A stretch of DNA of 64,000 bases from the NCBI RefSeq assembly GCF_019195455.1, contig NZ_JAIMBW010000001.1, positions 2,666,001 through 2,730,000 on the forward strand, written 5' to 3'. Shown here one piece after another: positions 61,934 to 64,000 of this stretch. Both the position numbers and the translations under genes were made by a program. Within the stretch, counting starts at the first letter, position 1. The number at the start of each line of letters is the position of its first letter. The DNA comes from Gymnodinialimonas phycosphaerae (GTDB lineage Bacteria; Pseudomonadota; Alphaproteobacteria; Rhodobacterales; Rhodobacteraceae). Below the pieces are notes generated by a model, which was not told the DNA's origin, searched no databases, and worked only from the letters and a program-made list of their open reading frames with translations.

Positions 61934-62392
61934 ATGCAAACCGCGCGCGTCCTGACCGTTTCCGCCTTCTATCCCCGCGATGCCGATACGGTCTTCGCCG
62001 AAGCCATCGACATCCCGGCCATGATCCGCGCGACCGAGGGGCTCGCCACCTACAAGGGTCTTCCCGACGGCGTGTTCGAGGACGGCAAAAGCTACCAAAC
62101 CTACGTGACTGTCTGGGGCTGGATGCATAACCCGCATTACCAGATCCACGTCGAACGGCTGGACCCTGCCGCCCGCCTGATGCAGTCCCGCGAACAGGGG
62201 CGCGCGATCCAGCAATGGGACCACACGCTCAGCGTCACTCCGACAGACGGCGGCGCAATCTGGAGCGATCGCATTATCGTCGATAGCGGGCTTCTGACCG
62301 GCTACATGGTCCGCGTCGGGCGATACCTATATAAATACCGCCACCGCATGCGTGACGCCGCGCAGATCACCGCGACAATCACGCGGCCCTAG
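61934..62392 (+). CDS. SRPBCC family protein, second of a tandem pair
   Basis: A 152-residue paralogue of the preceding gene, 39 bases downstream. It keeps FAEAIDIPAMIRATEGLATY, WGWMHNPHYQIHVERLDP and IWSDRIIVDSG. The C-terminal basic helix (RYLYKYRHRMRDAAQI) corresponds to RHIQKAGHRRRRARDI of its partner. ATG 61934 is preferred to an in-frame TTG at 61898. It ends 96 bases before pyrB. Confidence 0.8.
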   Translation: MQTARVLTVSAFYPRDADTVFAEAIDIPAMIRATEGLATYKGLPDGVFEDGKSYQTYVTVWGWMHNPHYQIHVERLDPAARLMQSREQGRAIQQWDHTLSVTPTDGGAIWSDRIIVDSGLLTGYMVRVGRYLYKYRHRMRDAAQITATITRP

Positions 62393-62488
62393 TGCTGGAC
62401 GCGGCCCGGGCGCACCTCCTATAAGCGGACACAATACGGGGGCAGAAACCTATCGGCCTCAAGTAGCCCAAAGGACGGTAGGCCCGAA

Positions 62489-63439
62489 ATGACGTCATCT
62501 TTCCAAAAGCAGCACCTTCTGGGTATCGAAGACCTCTCGCAGGGCGAGATCACCACCCTTCTGGACCGCGCCGACCTCCATGCCGAGGCCGAGCGGGGAT
62601 CGCGCGACCACGGTCAGCCCCTCAAGGGCCTTACCCAGATCAACATGTTCTTCGAGAACTCTACCCGCACGCAGGCCAGCTTCGAGATCGCTGGAAAGCG
62701 TCTTGGTGCGGACGTGATGAACATGGCGATGCAGACGTCTTCCGTGAAAAAAGGCGAGACGCTGATCGACACCGCCCTGACCCTCAACGCCATGCACCCG
62801 GATTTGCTGGTCGTGCGCCATCCGCACTCGGGCGCAGTGAAATTGCTGGCCGACAAGGTGAATTGCGCCGTCTTGAATGCAGGCGACGGGCGGCATGAAC
62901 ACCCCACGCAGGCGCTTCTGGACGCGCTGACGATCCGCCGCGCCAAGGGCCGCCTGCACCGCCTGAACATCGCGATTTGCGGCGACATCGCCCATAGCCG
63001 CGTGGCGCGGTCCAACATCCTGCTTCTAGGCAAGATGGAAAACCGCATTCGCCTGATCGGCCCGCCGACCCTGATGCCGTCCGGCGTCACGGATTGGGGG
63101 GTTGAGGTCTATGACGACATGGCCGAGGGGCTGGCAGGCTGCGACGTCGTCATGATGCTTCGCCTGCAAAAAGAACGTATGGACGGCGCCTTCATCCCGT
63201 CCGAGCGGGAATACTACCACCGCTTCGGGCTGGACGCGGAAAAGCTGAAGGTCGCCAAGGACGACGCCATCATCATGCACCCCGGCCCGATGAACCGGGG
63301 CGTGGAGATCGACGGGCTTCTGGCCGACGACATCAACCGAAGCGTGATCCAGGAGCAGGTGGAAATGGGCGTCGCTGTGCGCATGGCCGCGATGGAGCTG
63401 CTGGCCGAGAATTTGCGTGAACGGCGGGCGGCGGCGTGA
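62489..63439 (+). CDS. pyrB: Aspartate carbamoyltransferase catalytic subunit
   Basis: A 316-residue protein, the second step of pyrimidine synthesis: carbamoyl phosphate plus aspartate to N-carbamoyl-aspartate. The carbamoyl-phosphate motif is [20 protein letters not shown] (53-72), with HPTQALLD and the aspartate loop LRLQKERM, and [13 protein letters not shown] near the end. The start ATG follows AAGGACGG. No pyrI or attenuator is visible. A partial gene overlaps its stop (GTGA). Confidence 0.97.
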   Translation: MTSSFQKQHLLGIEDLSQGEITTLLDRADLHAEAERGSRDHGQPLKGLTQINMFFENSTRTQASFEIAGKRLGADVMNMAMQTSSVKKGETLIDTALTLNAMHPDLLVVRHPHSGAVKLLADKVNCAVLNAGDGRHEHPTQALLDALTIRRAKGRLHRLNIAICGDIAHSRVARSNILLLGKMENRIRLIGPPTLMPSGVTDWGVEVYDDMAEGLAGCDVVMMLRLQKERMDGAFIPSEREYYHRFGLDAEKLKVAKDDAIIMHPGPMNRGVEIDGLLADDINRSVIQEQVEMGVAVRMAAMELLAENLRERRAAA

Positions 63440-64000
63440 CAGGCGACTACGACTGGACACCGCATTTGCAGGAAGGTGAGGAGGTGCTTTGGCAGGGGCG
63501 GCCAGATGGGCGGTTTGTCACATTTTGCTGGCAAGAACTCACATATGCCTTTGCATTCGCTTGGGCCGCCTTTCTCCACTACGGGCTTGGCTTTGAAGGG
63601 CAATTCTTCTCAGCTGAAACCGGGCTTGGGCCTGGCGCATTCTTTATGGCATTGATTGTCGCGATTTTTCTCTGGAACCGTTTTTACTCAGATCCGCGGT
63701 TACGAAAGAACGAGCGATACGCGATTACCGGCTTCCGTGTTCTGATCATTGATTGCGGAAGGGCTTCGTTAAAGTACTCAGCGAGACTGACACACATGCG
63801 AAACGTGTTCCTGTCCGGACGCTTCTTCCCAATCTTGGTTTTCACCCCAAGCTCGAAATTTATCTGGCGCTGTCGCACGCTCGGATTTCTCGACGGTCCG
63901 CCGCTATCTTTGACGCAGTTTTTCAACTCTGATGTCATTTTTCGCCTGCCAACAAACGGCGACACTGCCCTCCGCGTGGCGGTTGCCGCAAAACAGGATC
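63436..64000 (+). CDS. Membrane protein with a PH-like region, partial
   Basis: The gene starts at GTG 63436, overlapping the pyrB stop, and runs off the right edge (188 residues visible). The N-terminus has [14 protein letters not shown], a common opening of bacterial PH-like membrane proteins. Two membrane helices follow (about residues 32-45 and 68-84), then a beta-rich region ([14 protein letters not shown] ... [14 protein letters not shown]) as in bPH domains. Codon use is more AT-rich than that of pyrB. The position between pyrB and, usually, pyrC is common in this order. The precise family was not established. Confidence 0.7.
   Translation, partial: MTGDYDWTPHLQEGEEVLWQGRPDGRFVTFCWQELTYAFAFAWAAFLHYGLGFEGQFFSAETGLGPGAFFMALIVAIFLWNRFYSDPRLRKNERYAITGFRVLIIDCGRASLKYSARLTHMRNVFLSGRFFPILVFTPSSKFIWRCRTLGFLDGPPLSLTQFFNSDVIFRLPTNGDTALRVAVAAKQD

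Noticed and set aside
1..64000. tRNA, rRNA, phage or insertion sequence genes
   Set aside because: None found on inspection; no CCA-ended cloverleaf, transposase or integrase sequence was seen.

Overview
Chromosomal segment of an alphaproteobacterium, almost certainly Rhodobacterales (Roseobacter/Rhodobacter group). The evidence is the high GC content, a complete ccoNOQP-ccoGHIS set next to fnrL and an anaerobic coproporphyrinogen oxidase gene with FnrL-type boxes, the DUF1013/TrcR cell-cycle regulator, COQ9, a 47-residue aa3-oxidase subunit IV, and Hint-domain and YARHG/DUF4453-type proteins typical of this order. No tRNA or rRNA genes, phage, insertion sequence or CRISPR were seen.

Layout. 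1-4.9 kb: envelope-polysaccharide genes on the minus strand (GT25, GT4, GT25, FkbM methyltransferase, GT4) in tight, often ATGA-overlapping order, reading out of hemF. 5.1-6.5 kb: a SPOR-tailed D,D-carboxypeptidase with a strong terminator. 6.8-17.3 kb: the microaerobic respiration and haem block (ccoS, ccoI, ccoH, ccoG, ccoP, ccoQ, ccoO, ccoN, fnrL on minus; hemN on plus) with three good FNR boxes. 17.3-23.4 kb: a YejABEF-type peptide ABC importer. 23.5-31 kb: membrane cytochrome c, pheA, a CpdB-like nucleotidase, nudC, an SRPBCC protein, an EamA transporter and a frameshifted lamin-tail/Hint protein. 31.2 kb: the 4.5S SRP RNA with a clear promoter. 31.4-39.8 kb: rsgA, a DUF6404-like protein, an ankyrin protein, dnaX-ybaB-recR, a structured intergenic region, RNase T2, trcR. 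39.8-47.5 kb: a frameshifted YARHG protein, SDR, RsmC-like methyltransferase, clpS, HAD, MFS, CDP-alcohol transferase, a frameshifted membrane protein, quinone oxidoreductase, COQ9. 47.6-54 kb: rpsU, a lipoprotein, cytochrome oxidase subunit IV, an MBL hydrolase, acyl-CoA dehydrogenase, Sua5, YqgE, a DsbD-alpha-like protein. 54-59 kb: an RND efflux pump with its adaptor. 59-64 kb: moaB, a collapsed LysE remnant, a periplasmic protein, a family-4-like UDG, two tandem SRPBCC genes, pyrB and a partial membrane protein.

How it works together. FnrL senses low oxygen and probably turns on the high-affinity cbb3 oxidase, its copper/redox assembly factors and oxygen-independent haem synthesis. hemF supplies the aerobic route and the membrane cytochrome c can feed electrons to the oxidases. 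The rest is mainly housekeeping. No convincing new multi-gene system was found. The most notable items are a HemN lacking the usual fourth cysteine, a UDG lacking Fe-S ligands, an SDR lacking the catalytic lysine, a nested-stem RNA candidate after recR, operator-like palindromes, a LysE deletion remnant, and three single-base frameshifts that may be real or assembly errors.
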